From Flavobacterium sp. MC2016-06 (lineage in GTDB: Bacteria; Bacteroidota; Bacteroidia; Flavobacteriales; Flavobacteriaceae): 64,000 nucleotides of DNA. How positions within the stretch are numbered: the stretch's first letter is position 1; every line of letters begins with the position of its first letter. Location of the stretch: the NCBI RefSeq assembly GCF_009711165.2, contig NZ_WMID02000019.1:1-64000 (forward strand), given 5' to 3'. The notes below the pieces were generated by a model. The model made no database searches. It was not told the DNA's origin and worked only from the letters and a program-made list of their open reading frames with translations. Positions 43,779 to 55,565 of the stretch are shown piece by piece. The position numbers and the translations under genes were made by a program.

Positions 43779-45748
43779 TGAAAAAACAACTCTTAAAAAT
43801 AATCTTTACCTGTATTGCATTATTTGTCACATCGGTTTTCTTTGGGCAGGAATACAGTTTTAAAAACTACGACTGGAACGAAAAAGAAACCACTGTTGCG
43901 ATTCCTGAGAAATACAAAGACGAGAAAGAAGTTATTCTAAACCGAACTATGAAAATAGAAATGGTTATTGAGAAAAAAATAGCGGCTCAATATCGTTTAA
44001 TTCATGAAACAAAATACATCAACTCTGATGATGCTATCGAACGTAATAACAAGATTTACATTCCTGTAGATGATCAAGTAAATATTTTGGTTACCAAAGC
44101 ACGTGTAATTCAAAAAAACGGAAAAGTAATTACATTGGATAAAAAAGATGTAAAAGAGGAAATTGATGAAGAAAAAGGGATGAAATACCATTATTTTGCT
44201 CTAAATGGTCTTGAGAAAGGTTCTGTTATCGAAAAACTATATGTTTTTGAAGAAGCACCAAATTTAAAAGGAAACACCATAAAAATGCAGGACGAATATC
44301 CAATTGCGGCCTATAATTTTGAGTTGATTACGCCTGATCATTTAGTTTTTAAAACCAAATCGTACAATGGTTTGAGCGAACCTGTTTTAGATGATAAAAA
44401 AATTGAACATAAAAAGGTTTTAACTATCGAAGAAAAAGACGTACCTGCGTTAAGCGATGATGAAGCTTATTCTAACTGGAATGTTAAGCTAAAACTTTTT
44501 AGATACAAACTAGACAGCAATACGTATAGTGGAGGTAAAAATTTAAACAACTTTAAGGAATACGCCACTTCAACTTTTGAAATCATAAATCCGGTTCTTG
44601 ATAAAAAACAAGAAAAAGCAATTGCAGCTTTTTGCAGCAGTATCGATCAATCTAAAGACACTCAAGAACAAATTTGGAACATCGAAAACAAAATCAAAAA
44701 GACAATTGTTTATGACAAATACATTGATGTAAAACCAGGTTTAAGCGATGTTATTAAAACAAAACAGGCTAATAGTCTTGACATTATAAGATTGTATGTT
44801 GCTGTTTTTAAATATTTTAAAATTGAGCAAAATCTTGTATTTACTTCAAACCGATACAAAATTCCTTTTGATAAAGATTTTGAAAGTCAAGAAAATCTAA
44901 GCGAATTTTTGTTTTATTTCCCAGCTGTTAAAAGTTACCTTACTCCTACTGAAATTGAATACAGAATTCCGCTTTTCCCAAATTATTTAGGGAACAATAA
45001 TGGTTTATTTATTAAAGAAAAAGTGTTTGCAGGAATTGCAATGGGAATTGGTGAAGTTAATTTTATAGAAGTTCCGGGAACTGAAATTACACACGATTAT
45101 ATGGATATTACGGTAGATTTTACTAAAGATATCGAAAACCCGCTTATAACAAGTAATTTTACTTATGGAGGATATTCTGGATTAAACTTTCAGCCTATAA
45201 AAGATTTCGTTTCTGCAGAACAATACCAAACTATGCTGAAAAGTATTTCTGAAAACTATACGTTACAGAATGAATATAAAACGCTTACGACCGAAAATGA
45301 TGGTACAGATTTTATTGGTAAAAAACCATTTAAACTTAATCTGACTTTTGACGGTAAAGATATGATTCAGAAAGCGGGACCAAATTATTTATTTTCTGTT
45401 GGAAAAACAATCGGAAGCCAAATGGAACTTTATCAAGAGAATAAACGTGTGCTTCCTATAGAAATTGAATATCCACATTCTTATACTAGAAAAATAAAAA
45501 TAATATTGCCAGATGGCGCTACTATTAAAAATCTAGATAAGCTGGCGATGAACTTTAAAACGGAGCTTAATGGTAAAACCGAAGCCGCTTTTACCAGCAG
45601 TTATGCTCAAAATAAAAATGAGGTTACTATTGAAAATACTGAGTTTTATAATATAATAAATTATCCTCTGGCAAGTTTTGACCAATATAAAGCAGTCATA
45701 AATGCTGCCGCCGATTTTAATAAAATTGTCGTTATCGTAACACAATAA
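43778..45748 (+). CDS. DUF3857 protein with degenerate transglutaminase core
   Basis: This encodes 656 residues, with a signal peptide (about 1-24), DUF3857 (about 55-240) and a transglutaminase-like region (about 280-400). The position of the active Cys is Ser334 (KQANSLDIIRL against KFGDCKDMGSI in the upstream protein), and no His/Asp pair of the usual kind follows, so it is probably inactive. Active plus inactive paralogs in one operon suggest a complex in which this one binds substrate or structure. It overlaps the upstream stop by one base. Confidence 0.83.
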   Translation: MKKQLLKIIFTCIALFVTSVFFGQEYSFKNYDWNEKETTVAIPEKYKDEKEVILNRTMKIEMVIEKKIAAQYRLIHETKYINSDDAIERNNKIYIPVDDQVNILVTKARVIQKNGKVITLDKKDVKEEIDEEKGMKYHYFALNGLEKGSVIEKLYVFEEAPNLKGNTIKMQDEYPIAAYNFELITPDHLVFKTKSYNGLSEPVLDDKKIEHKKVLTIEEKDVPALSDDEAYSNWNVKLKLFRYKLDSNTYSGGKNLNNFKEYATSTFEIINPVLDKKQEKAIAAFCSSIDQSKDTQEQIWNIENKIKKTIVYDKYIDVKPGLSDVIKTKQANSLDIIRLYVAVFKYFKIEQNLVFTSNRYKIPFDKDFESQENLSEFLFYFPAVKSYLTPTEIEYRIPLFPNYLGNNNGLFIKEKVFAGIAMGIGEVNFIEVPGTEITHDYMDITVDFTKDIENPLITSNFTYGGYSGLNFQPIKDFVSAEQYQTMLKSISENYTLQNEYKTLTTENDGTDFIGKKPFKLNLTFDGKDMIQKAGPNYLFSVGKTIGSQMELYQENKRVLPIEIEYPHSYTRKIKIILPDGATIKNLDKLAMNFKTELNGKTEAAFTSSYAQNKNEVTIENTEFYNIINYPLASFDQYKAVINAAADFNKIVVIVTQ

Positions 45749-45755
45749 AAAAGTA

Positions 45756-45784
45756 AAAGCCCAACATTTAGTTGGGCTTTCTTA
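45756..45784 (+). terminator. Terminator of the MORN/transglutaminase operon
   Basis: AAAGCCCAAC (45756-45765) pairs with GTTGGGCTTT (45771-45780), then TCTTATTTT. It begins 8 bp after the last gene of the operon. Confidence 0.9.
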
Positions 45785-45844
45785 TTTTAAATATCATTTC
45801 AACGTTTAATTTCACATCAAACATTTCTACCTTCTTACAAAATT

Positions 45845-46255
45845 CTAAACGGTAATAATATTATAAACAATAATATGATCATCGTAATTGATGTAAAGCT
45901 GTTTGCGGTAATCTTGTTTTTTTCTGGTAATTATAGAAAGTTTGCATTCTGTTCCGTCGTTGTCTTTACACATAAAAGAATACACAATATCGGTATCATT
46001 TTCTTCACGTTCTATATAATTCGTTATATTAAACAATTGAATTTCTTGCGAATAGACAACGATTCTATGTTTATTAGTATCTAAAATTATCGAAAGATTA
46101 ACCAAATCAAGATTAGACCATTCTCCCCATTTTCCCTTTTCATTTTTTTCTAATACACTAAAACCAGAAGTTTTAAATTGGTACGTTTGGCTGTAAGACT
46201 GCTGTAGACCTAATCCTAAAAAAAGCAAAATTATATAAGTGCGCATTAAATTCAT
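45845..46255 (-). CDS. Small exported protein of unknown function
   Basis: This 136-residue protein has a signal peptide (MRTYIILLFLGLGLQQSYSQ) and a small beta-rich domain with no recognised motif. The start may be Met4 at 46246 rather than 46255. It lies 20 bp downstream of the nitronate monooxygenase gene, probably in one transcript. Confidence 0.65.
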   Translation of the reverse strand: MNLMRTYIILLFLGLGLQQSYSQTYQFKTSGFSVLEKNEKGKWGEWSNLDLVNLSIILDTNKHRIVVYSQEIQLFNITNYIEREENDTDIVYSFMCKDNDGTECKLSIITRKKQDYRKQLYINYDDHIIVYNIITV

Positions 46256-46275
46256 GTTATATTTCTTACAGGTAA

Positions 46276-47220
46276 TTAAAACTCAAATTTAGTCTTTTCT
46301 TTACAGGCAATTTCAAAATCAGTCATCATTTCTTGAATAATTTTTTCTACAGGCAGAATTTCATGAATAATTCCTGCAATCTGTCCAATTTCCAATTCGC
46401 CTTCTTCAAGATCTCCCTCAAACATTCCTTTTTTAGCTCTTGCTCTACCCAAAAGCTGTGTAAGATCTTCTTTAGAAGGACATTTTTCATAGAGATCCTG
46501 AACATCTTGATAAAATTTGTTTTTAATCAATCGTACAGGAGCCAATTCTTTAAGAGTCAATTGAGTATCTCCCTCTTTTACTTTAACTATAGTTTCTTTA
46601 AAATTATTGTGTGCAGAAGATTCTATAGAAGCTGCAAAACGACTTCCTACTTGTACACCATCAGCGCCCAAAATCATCGTGGCAAGCATTCCTCTTCCCG
46701 TTGCAATACCACCTGCAGCGATAATTGGAATTTGAATTTTTTCTTTCACCATCGGAATCAAAGTCAAAGTAGTAGTTTCGTCACGTCCGTTATGTCCGCC
46801 CGCTTCAAACCCTTCGGCAACAATAGCATCTACACCAGCATCCTGCGCTTTTAAGGCAAAAACACTACTGCTTACTACATGCACCACCGTAATACCTTTT
46901 TCTTTTAAAAATGAAGTCCAAGTTTTAGGATTTCCAGCCGAAGTAAAAACAATCTTCACGCCTTCTTCAATCACAATATTTATAATCTCTTCGATGTTTG
47001 GATATAACATCGGAATATTAACTCCAAAAGGTTTATCCGTTGCTTTTTTACATTTCTGAATATGCTCTCGTAAAACCTCCGGATACATAGAGCCAGCACC
47101 AATAAGTCCTAAACCGCCGGCATTACTCACAGCAGATGCCAGTTTGTATCCACTGTTCCAAATCATTCCACCTTGAATAATTGGATACTTTATATTAAAA
47201 AGCTGCGTAATTCTATTCAT
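46276..47220 (-). CDS. Nitronate monooxygenase / FabK-like FMN enzyme
   Basis: This 314-residue TIM-barrel flavoenzyme shows YPIIQGGMIWNSG, AVSNAGGLGLIG, VVAEGFEAGGHNGRDE and PIIAAGGIATGRGM with LGADGVQVGSRF, the flavin phosphate-binding segments. NMO oxidises nitronates to aldehydes and nitrite; FabK, of the same fold, is an enoyl-ACP reductase. The GGHNG segment fits NMO; the two cannot be fully separated here. It starts 12 bp after the upstream subtilase gene. Confidence 0.82.
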   Translation of the reverse strand: MNRITQLFNIKYPIIQGGMIWNSGYKLASAVSNAGGLGLIGAGSMYPEVLREHIQKCKKATDKPFGVNIPMLYPNIEEIINIVIEEGVKIVFTSAGNPKTWTSFLKEKGITVVHVVSSSVFALKAQDAGVDAIVAEGFEAGGHNGRDETTTLTLIPMVKEKIQIPIIAAGGIATGRGMLATMILGADGVQVGSRFAASIESSAHNNFKETIVKVKEGDTQLTLKELAPVRLIKNKFYQDVQDLYEKCPSKEDLTQLLGRARAKKGMFEGDLEEGELEIGQIAGIIHEILPVEKIIQEMMTDFEIACKEKTKFEF

Positions 47221-47232
47221 TAAAAAATGCTG

Positions 47233-48843
47233 TTATTGTTTTATTATTTTACCTGATTTGTGCAGACCATCGGCATCAAAAGTATAAAAATAGAGACCGC
47301 TTTTTAAGGTTTGTACAGAAAGAACAGGATTTTGACTGGTAATTTGTTTTTCGATAAGCTTCTGCCCTAAAATAGAATAAATAGAAACGGAAGCTGTATT
47401 AGTATCATTTAAAAATGAAAAAGAGATATCTGTTTGAGCTGGATTTGGATAAACGGAGAAAATAGTAGTTGACGCAATAAAACTTTCTGCTCCTAAAGTA
47501 GAACCAAAATTTGGAATTCCGTAACCGTAATTATTATTCGGACTTGTATATTTATCTGAAGATGCCAGTATCATTTGTCTAATTTCTTTATTTGTTTTCG
47601 TTGGAAATGCCTGCCATAAACACGCAACCATTCCTGCCATTATAGGGCAAGAAAAAGAAGTTCCGTTTGCAGTACCAATAGTACCAGTTGGCGTTGAAAT
47701 AACTGCAGCAACTCCCTGAGCCATAACATCGGGTTTTATGCGATTATCAGAACTTGGTCCTATCGAACTAGAACCTGCCTTAACTTTTGAGGCATTAACA
47801 GAACCAACAGTAAGTACCGAAACGGCATCGGCTGGACTGCCAATATGCGGCTCTGTAGTAGCGCCTTCATTTCCTGCCGAAGCTACAACGAAGATTCCTT
47901 TACTAAAAGCAATTTCGGCTCCGCGAGAAATAAAATTAGTTATCCCGTTCATATCACTGTAAGTATGACTGTAAGCTGCATTATCAAAACCAAAATAACC
48001 TAAAGAGGTCGTAATAATATCAACTCCTAATCTGTCTGCTTCTTCTGCAGCTTCAACCCAAAGAGATTCTTCCACTGGATTTTCTGTAGCAGCGATTTCT
48101 GTAATAAACAAATAATAAGAAGCATCTGGAGCTGTTCCTACCAGAGCATTTTCTTTGTAACCGCCCATTGTAGACAATACCATAGTACCATGATCATCGC
48201 CAGTATAGAAATTTGCATTTCTATTCGTAAAATCATAACCACCCAAAATCCTGTTATTCGTTCTAAGATTTTGAAACGGATCTGCAGTATCAACTCCAGG
48301 AAAACCTGCATCTAAAACCGCAATTATTTTACCCGTTCCTGTATAATTTTGTTTATGCAAAACTTGACCGTTAAGCATCTGAATCTGATTGGCAGAATTC
48401 CCGTAACTGTAATCTATAGTAGTTTTGAGTTTGTCTTTAGTTTGAGCAATTGTATTTTCAGATACTTTTTTTGAAGTATTTAAAGTTTTATTAGCAAAAA
48501 CGACTTTACTAACAAATGAAAACAATTTTAGCCCATTAATATCAGCTTGAGTACCACGAATATGTAATGCATTCATCCATTTAGATTGTGCCATAACAGT
48601 AATACCAGTACTTGCTTTTACTTGGCTTACATATGTACTTTCTATAGGTGTATCGGTAACATCTAATGCAATACTTTGATTGGTTCGGCGATCTAAAGCT
48701 CTCTGAGAGAGCATTTCTAGAGGGTTGTCTAAGTAATGCTGTGCATTAGGTTTACCCGAAAAGTATACCCATGCATCTTCTACTTGCGAAAACATCGCTG
48801 TAGAAAATAGTAACATAAAGAATGTAATGTAGTAGTGTTTCAT
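47233..48843 (-). CDS. S8 subtilisin-like protease with type IX secretion sorting domain
   Basis: This 536-residue exported protease has a signal peptide (1-19) and a propeptide-like region (to about 145), then the S8 catalytic domain. Triad residues are D178 (AVLDAG), H218 (DDHGTM) and S396 (GTSFSCP); the oxyanion Asn is N325 (SAGNEG). The last 75 residues (from FSVYPNPAQ at about 463) form a type A T9SS C-terminal domain, so the enzyme is secreted or cell-surface attached after removal of that domain. A hairpin at 48847-48885 sits just before the ATG. Confidence 0.93.
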   Translation of the reverse strand: MKHYYITFFMLLFSTAMFSQVEDAWVYFSGKPNAQHYLDNPLEMLSQRALDRRTNQSIALDVTDTPIESTYVSQVKASTGITVMAQSKWMNALHIRGTQADINGLKLFSFVSKVVFANKTLNTSKKVSENTIAQTKDKLKTTIDYSYGNSANQIQMLNGQVLHKQNYTGTGKIIAVLDAGFPGVDTADPFQNLRTNNRILGGYDFTNRNANFYTGDDHGTMVLSTMGGYKENALVGTAPDASYYLFITEIAATENPVEESLWVEAAEEADRLGVDIITTSLGYFGFDNAAYSHTYSDMNGITNFISRGAEIAFSKGIFVVASAGNEGATTEPHIGSPADAVSVLTVGSVNASKVKAGSSSIGPSSDNRIKPDVMAQGVAAVISTPTGTIGTANGTSFSCPIMAGMVACLWQAFPTKTNKEIRQMILASSDKYTSPNNNYGYGIPNFGSTLGAESFIASTTIFSVYPNPAQTDISFSFLNDTNTASVSIYSILGQKLIEKQITSQNPVLSVQTLKSGLYFYTFDADGLHKSGKIIKQ

Positions 48844-48846
48844 ATA

Positions 48847-48885
48847 TATACTTTTTTAAAAGGAAAACCTTTGTAAAAAAGTATA
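48847..48885 (-). terminator. Hairpin between mnmA and the subtilase gene
   Basis: TATACTTTTTT (48847-48857) and AAAAAAGTATA (48875-48885) pair exactly, with AAAGG/CCTTT inside. It lies 3 bp past the mnmA stop and 4 bp before the subtilase ATG, so it may end mnmA transcription or fold in the subtilase leader. Confidence 0.5.
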
Positions 48886-48888
48886 AAG

Positions 48889-50076
48889 CTAAGAAATTAC
48901 TCCCGAACCAACTAATTCATTGTCGAAATACCAAGCAGCAAACTGACCTTCTGTAATAGCAGATTGCGGCTCATCAAAACGAACATACATTCCGTCTTCT
49001 AATTGGTGTAAAGTTGCTTTTTGCAAAGGCTGACGGTAACGAATTCTTGCCATTACTTCCATAGTTTCCCCCACTTTTAAAGTTAGATCCTCACGAATCC
49101 AGTGAACTTCTGAATTTTCTATAAATAAAGCTTTCTTAAACAATCCAGGATGCTGACTTGTTAAACCCGTATAAATAGTATTGGTTTCAACATTTGTAGC
49201 GATGATAAATAACGGATCTGTTGTTCCTCCTACATTTAATCCTTTTCTCTGTCCAATTGTAAAATAATGTGCACCTTGATGTTTGCCCACAACTTTTCCC
49301 ATTGTTGGAAGATAGTTTAGTTTTTGAGCTTCTAATTTCAATTCTTCTTCTAAAGATAAACCAGTAGGTTTTTCAAAAGCATAAATTGGATCGTTTTTAT
49401 CAATCTGAACAATTTTACCTTCTTTAGGCTGTAATTTTTGCTGCAAAAATTCTGGTAAACGTACTTTTCCAATAAAACATAATCCTTGAGAATCTTTCTT
49501 TTCGGCTGTAACTAAATCCATTTCAGCAGCGATTTCGCGAACTTCTGGTTTGGTTAAAGCTCCAATTGGAAACAACGATTTTGACAATTGTTCTTGCGAT
49601 AATTGACATAAAAAATACGATTGATCTTTGTTATTATCAGCTCCAGCAATTAATTGATAAACTGGTTTTCCACCAACTTCAATTTCATTTTTTTGGCAAT
49701 AATGACCTGTTGCAACATAATCTGCACCAAGACTTAAAGCAATTTTCATGAAAACATCAAATTTGATTTCGCGGTTACAAAGCACGTCAGGATTTGGAGT
49801 TCTCCCTTTTTCGTATTCGTTGAACATATAGTCAACGATTTTTTCTTTGTATTCTTCGCTTAAATCAACGGTTTGAAACGGTATTCCGAGTTTTTCAGCT
49901 ACTAATAAAGCATCGTTACTATCTTCTAACCAAGGACATTCGTTAGAAATAGTAACCGAATCATCATGCCAGTTTTTCATAAAAAGGCCAATAACTTCGT
50001 ATCCTTGCTGCTGTAATAAATAAGCAGCAACACTAGAATCTACTCCACCAGAAAGTCCAACAACTACACGTTTCAT
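48889..50076 (-). CDS. mnmA: tRNA-specific 2-thiouridylase MnmA
   Basis: This makes 2-thiouridine at position 34 of Lys, Glu and Gln tRNAs, using ATP and relayed persulfide sulfur. The 395 residues begin [15 protein letters not shown] (PP-loop SGGVDS). The two catalytic cysteines lie in [12 protein letters not shown] and [10 protein letters not shown], and the tRNA-binding [14 protein letters not shown] and a C-terminal beta barrel follow. Length is normal. Confidence 0.96.
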   Translation of the reverse strand: MKRVVVGLSGGVDSSVAAYLLQQQGYEVIGLFMKNWHDDSVTISNECPWLEDSNDALLVAEKLGIPFQTVDLSEEYKEKIVDYMFNEYEKGRTPNPDVLCNREIKFDVFMKIALSLGADYVATGHYCQKNEIEVGGKPVYQLIAGADNNKDQSYFLCQLSQEQLSKSLFPIGALTKPEVREIAAEMDLVTAEKKDSQGLCFIGKVRLPEFLQQKLQPKEGKIVQIDKNDPIYAFEKPTGLSLEEELKLEAQKLNYLPTMGKVVGKHQGAHYFTIGQRKGLNVGGTTDPLFIIATNVETNTIYTGLTSQHPGLFKKALFIENSEVHWIREDLTLKVGETMEVMARIRYRQPLQKATLHQLEDGMYVRFDEPQSAITEGQFAAWYFDNELVGSGVIS

Positions 50077-50105
50077 TTTAACTCGTTTATATTTTTACAA
50101 GGGTG

Positions 50106-50113
50106 CAAAGGTA
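50106..50113 (-). promoter_or_regulatory. -7 promoter element of mnmA
   Basis: TACCTTTG on the minus strand is an exact TAnnTTTG match 29 bp upstream of the mnmA ATG. Confidence 0.5.
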
Positions 50114-50176
50114 AGTCAAAATATAGATAATTCAGATAGTTTTGATTAGTTTATGTAATAGCTAAGTAGATAAAAC

Positions 50177-50893
50177 TTATTCCATCTTAGGTTTAGAATC
50201 CGCTTGGTAATTGCTTTTTGGATCACTCATGTTTACTTCTTTCATTTTTCCTTTAATGAAAAACTGCCATATTCCGACTTTTTTTCCATTCAAGAATTTT
50301 CCTTTAGAAGCCACTACTCCTCCCGCTTCATAAAAAACAGCGTCACCGTTATATTCATTATTTTTAAAAGTAGACTGTTCTAAAAGTGAACCATCTTGTC
50401 CCATTTTTTTATAAAGACCTTCTTTCAAACCATTTTTGTACATCATTTCTTCTGCTACTTTAGCATTCGGATAATATACAGTTCTCAGCCCTTCTAGTTT
50501 TCCGTTTTTATAATTTTCAAGCGTCATTAAAACAGTTGAAGCTTTATGGTAATATTTCCATTCTCCATCATGGGCTTTTCCAATCTCTTTTCCTTCGCTT
50601 ACTTTATTTTTACTCTGATCGTAAAAAATAGTATACGAGCTTCCGTCGTTTGCAGTAAAATCACGAGTTGCTAAAACATCGCCTTTTTTAGTATCATCAA
50701 AAAACTTAAATACACCTGTTTCTTTACCGTGGCTAAAAGTTCCTTCGTAACGAGGTCTTTTAGATTCAGCGTAAATTCCTTTCCATAATCCGTCCTTTTT
50801 CCCATCAGCATCCAGTTTGTTTACTGCAGTCTGTGCATTTATGAAAAAAGCATTTAAGAAAACTAATCCAAGTAGGAGTTTTTTGTAATTCAT
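50177..50893 (-). CDS. Exported MORN-variant repeat protein (YwqK type)
   Basis: The 238 residues start with a signal peptide (about 1-20), followed by about eight MORN-variant repeats (GLWKGIYAE, RYEGTFSHGKETGVFKFF, LRTVYYPNAKVAEEMMYKNGLKEGLYKK). These are the same type as in the large protein at 38609-41869 but without TPRs. Such repeats mediate binding; the partner is unknown. Near-C-terminal QADSKPKME is probably disordered. Confidence 0.82.
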   Translation of the reverse strand: MNYKKLLLGLVFLNAFFINAQTAVNKLDADGKKDGLWKGIYAESKRPRYEGTFSHGKETGVFKFFDDTKKGDVLATRDFTANDGSSYTIFYDQSKNKVSEGKEIGKAHDGEWKYYHKASTVLMTLENYKNGKLEGLRTVYYPNAKVAEEMMYKNGLKEGLYKKMGQDGSLLEQSTFKNNEYNGDAVFYEAGGVVASKGKFLNGKKVGIWQFFIKGKMKEVNMSDPKSNYQADSKPKME

Positions 50894-50950
50894 GTTATGT
50901 TCTGTTTTTTTACTAAACGAAAATTTTATCTTATAAATTATATTGAAATA

Positions 50951-50980
50951 AAAAAAATCCCGATAAATCGAGATTTTTTT
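50951..50980 (-). terminator. Terminator after yidC
   Basis: AAAAAAATCCCGAT (50951-50964) and ATCGAGATTTTTTT (50967-50980) pair with one mismatch, and the minus strand has a T-run. It starts 10 bp past the yidC stop. Confidence 0.85.
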
Positions 50981-50990
50981 TATTTAGAAA

Positions 50991-52898
50991 TTATTTCTTC
51001 TTCTGACCTTTAGCAGCTTCTTGTTGTTCCATAACTTCTTGAAGACGTTGTTGGAATTTACTTTGCTTCTTAGGCTCTTTTAATTTGTTTTCTTGAATTT
51101 GAGCGTGAATTTTATCTGTATCAACAATATAGTTTTTAATCACAAACATAATTCCGATTGTAATTAAGTTTGAAATAAAGTTATACAAACTCAATCCTGC
51201 ACCATAATTATTAAAGAACATTAACATCATTAATGGTGAAACATAAATCATGATTTTCATCATTTTTGCCATGTCCGGCATACCTTCTTGTTGTGGCGCT
51301 GCCATTTGCTGATCACCAGAAGTCATTTTCATGTAGAAGAAAATTGCAACTGCTGCCAAAATTGGAAACAAACTGATATGATCTCCATATACTGGAATTG
51401 TAAATGGTAATTTAACAACCGCATCAAAAGATGATAAATCGTCTGCCCAAAGGAATCCTTTTTGTCTTAACTCAAAAGCTGAAGGAAAGAACTGGAACGA
51501 CGCATACATAAACGGAAGCTGAATCAATGCCGGAATACATCCTGCCATTGGGTTTACTCCTGCCTTGTTGTACAATTTCATCGTTTCTTGTTGTTTCTTC
51601 ATTGGGTCTTTTTTGAATTTTTCTCCCAACTCTGTAATCTCTGGGCGTAAAACTTTCATTTTAGCTTGAGACAAGAATGACTTATAAGTAATTGGCGACA
51701 TAGCCAATTTGATAAGAATTGTAAAAATAATGATTGCAATTCCTAATGACAATCCTATTGTTGAACTTAAAAACCCAAATAATGGGATGAAAATCCATTT
51801 ATTAATCCATCCAAAAATACCCCATCCAAGTGGAATAATTTTTTCAAAATTTTTATCATACGATTTTAATATTTTATAGTCTGAAGGACCAAAATACCAA
51901 TTCATTTTATAATCAACTTCTCCATTTGAAAAAACCAAAGGAACTGTAGCTCTAAATTGCTTAATATATGTCGTATCTATTTTTTCATCTTTTACTAAAG
52001 CATCTGATTGTAATTTAGTCTTTTCGAATGGTTTATCTGATGATAAAATAGCTGTAAAAAAGTGCTGCTTAAAAGCTACGTAACTCACTTTTTCAGGAGT
52101 ATCTTCTTTTCCTACTCCGTCGCTTACAGAACTGTATTTTTCATCCCCATATTCATATTCCAATTGAGCATAACGCTTCTCTAAAGAAATACTTTTCTCG
52201 TTTCTGTATGACTTTAAATCCCATTGTAGTTTTAATGGCTGAGAAGAATTTAAAACTTTATTCAATCCTTGAGAACGTACATCAAAACCAACTAAATAAT
52301 CGTTTGCTTTTAATACGTATTTGTATTCTAAGAATTCGTTAGCACCAGCTTTTAAACGCATTGTCAAGATTTGATCGCCACCATTTTTAGTCAATGTAGG
52401 CTCAAAATATAAATCTTTAGAGTTTAAAGTTCTGTTGTCAGTTGTTTGTAACTGAATATTTAAATTAGAATTATTGTCTTTAATCAATTCTACTAATTGT
52501 CCAGAATTTTTTTCGAATTTTTTAAATTCTTTCAATGTAGCTTCTACTATATAACCGCCTTTATTTGCGATTTTTAGTATCATCTTTTCATTTTCGATTG
52601 TAGTAAAAGATTCTTTTGCAGAAGGAAGTGTTGCAGAATAAGCAAAACCACCTAATGTTTTTTGCAACTGCGCTAATTGCACAGTATCACCCTGCGTTGT
52701 TGCAGCAACTGGTAAAACAGCAGTTTTAGTTTTATCTGCTTGAGCTTGAGCTTCTTGTTTAGCTACTAATTCTTTCTTTGCTTTTTCAGCAGCAATCTCT
52801 TTATCAGAAGGTTGATTTTGGTACATAATCCAAATCAAAATCCCGAATATCAATACAAAACCAATGATTGAATTAAGATCAAATTTTTTTTCTTCCAT
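50991..52898 (-). CDS. yidC: Membrane protein insertase YidC
   Basis: YidC inserts and folds inner-membrane proteins, alone or with SecYEG. The 635 residues have an N-terminal helix (about 9-25), a large periplasmic beta-sandwich domain (about 60-345) and the conserved five-helix core (about 360-600: GWINKWIFIPLFGFL, AMSPITYKSFLSQAKMKVLRPE, NPMAGCIPALIQLPFMYASF). A long basic C-terminal tail (KEPKKQSKFQQRLQ...KGQKKK) is typical of ribosome contact. It is 81 bp downstream of pyrG on the same strand. Confidence 0.96.
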   Translation of the reverse strand: MEEKKFDLNSIIGFVLIFGILIWIMYQNQPSDKEIAAEKAKKELVAKQEAQAQADKTKTAVLPVAATTQGDTVQLAQLQKTLGGFAYSATLPSAKESFTTIENEKMILKIANKGGYIVEATLKEFKKFEKNSGQLVELIKDNNSNLNIQLQTTDNRTLNSKDLYFEPTLTKNGGDQILTMRLKAGANEFLEYKYVLKANDYLVGFDVRSQGLNKVLNSSQPLKLQWDLKSYRNEKSISLEKRYAQLEYEYGDEKYSSVSDGVGKEDTPEKVSYVAFKQHFFTAILSSDKPFEKTKLQSDALVKDEKIDTTYIKQFRATVPLVFSNGEVDYKMNWYFGPSDYKILKSYDKNFEKIIPLGWGIFGWINKWIFIPLFGFLSSTIGLSLGIAIIIFTILIKLAMSPITYKSFLSQAKMKVLRPEITELGEKFKKDPMKKQQETMKLYNKAGVNPMAGCIPALIQLPFMYASFQFFPSAFELRQKGFLWADDLSSFDAVVKLPFTIPVYGDHISLFPILAAVAIFFYMKMTSGDQQMAAPQQEGMPDMAKMMKIMIYVSPLMMLMFFNNYGAGLSLYNFISNLITIGIMFVIKNYIVDTDKIHAQIQENKLKEPKKQSKFQQRLQEVMEQQEAAKGQKKK

Positions 52899-52979
52899 TA
52901 TAATTTAAAAAAGGTTATTCGTCAAGGCTATTTGTCATGAGTTTTGTTCAAACGTTACAGCCTCTTAGAATATTAATTA

Positions 52980-54644
<1,665 letters not shown>

Positions 54645-54783
54645 TTAATTGGACAATTTATCAATAAGAGAATGAGATAATTTGCAAATTTTTAAACAGA
54701 TTCATTACTTGTTTCCGTTATCCATAATTACAGCTGAAAAAGAGCCTTATTTTTAATTATTCTATTTATTTACTTCTAAAATT

Positions 54784-55176
54784 TCATCGTACAATTAGAT
54801 TATAAAAGCAAAAAATATAGAATACTATACTAAAACCAACATCAAGACGTAATACCAATTTCAGATTGTTAAAATTAATTATGCTGTTGATATAGAAACG
54901 AAGTATTAATTGAACAAGGAAGAATAAGAAAATTTTTAAACTGTAAGGATTCAAAAGAAGGGCTTCTTTAAACTCAAACTGAAGTATTTGAGAAAAAGCT
55001 CTAGTAAGTCCTCGGCTTTTGCAATAAACAAGAGGTAAAGTTTCACAAGAAGAACGTAGTCCAAAATTTAAAAACCTTGATATATAGCTATACAAAAAGA
55101 CAGCTATAATTAGTATCATAAAAATTGCGTTAACCTTTTTATAAGAATCTATTTTATAAGAAGCCTTTAACTCCAT
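54784..55176 (-). CDS. DUF2752 family membrane protein
   Basis: This 130-residue protein has about three helices. CETLPLVYCKSRGLTRAFSQILQFEFKEALLLNPYS matches the DUF2752 core, in which C-x-x-C/GLTRA is conserved. Its start overlaps the end of the upstream DUF4190 gene by 10 bp; these two domains are often neighbours. Function unknown. Confidence 0.78.
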   Translation of the reverse strand: MELKASYKIDSYKKVNAIFMILIIAVFLYSYISRFLNFGLRSSCETLPLVYCKSRGLTRAFSQILQFEFKEALLLNPYSLKIFLFFLVQLILRFYINSIINFNNLKLVLRLDVGFSIVFYIFCFYNLIVR

Positions 55177-55463
55177 AAAAACAAAGATCCAATAATCCCA
55201 GCAAAAACTAATACGAAGAGACCACTAATCAATACTGCAATGCCACCCAATATTAAACCTGCTGTTGGCATACTAGTCGGCGCATTATTTTTTTTTGCTT
55301 CAGACAAACCTAAGTACCCTAAGATTAATGCAAATAGTCCGAAAAATAATGACAATAAACTAAAACATGGAATAAATGAAATAATAACAGCTCCAATTCC
55401 TATTATTAAAGATGCTATTCCCTTACTTTGTCCAGCATTTGAAGAATCGATTTCATTATTCAT
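55167..55463 (-). CDS. DUF4190 family two-helix membrane protein
   Basis: This 98-residue protein has a short polar N-terminus (MNNEIDSSNAGQSKG) and two paired hydrophobic segments (about 16-50 and 62-98) with GxxxALILGYLGLSEAKK between them, the DUF4190 pattern. It overlaps the DUF2752 gene by 10 bp, so the pair is translationally coupled. Confidence 0.78.
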   Translation of the reverse strand: MNNEIDSSNAGQSKGIASLIIGIGAVIISFIPCFSLLSLFFGLFALILGYLGLSEAKKNNAPTSMPTAGLILGGIAVLISGLFVLVFAGIIGSLFLWS

Positions 55464-55565
55464 TATTCATTATTCATTTATTGGGGTTGATTTGATAAAA
55501 ATATAAAATCAAGTATAATCTAAACCCATATTGATTTTAAGTTGTTAACAATTAAAAAAAGATTT

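Noticed and set aside
43778..45748. Active transglutaminase call for the second DUF3857 protein
   Set aside because: The catalytic Cys position is Ser334 and no matching His/Asp pair is visible, so I call it degenerate.
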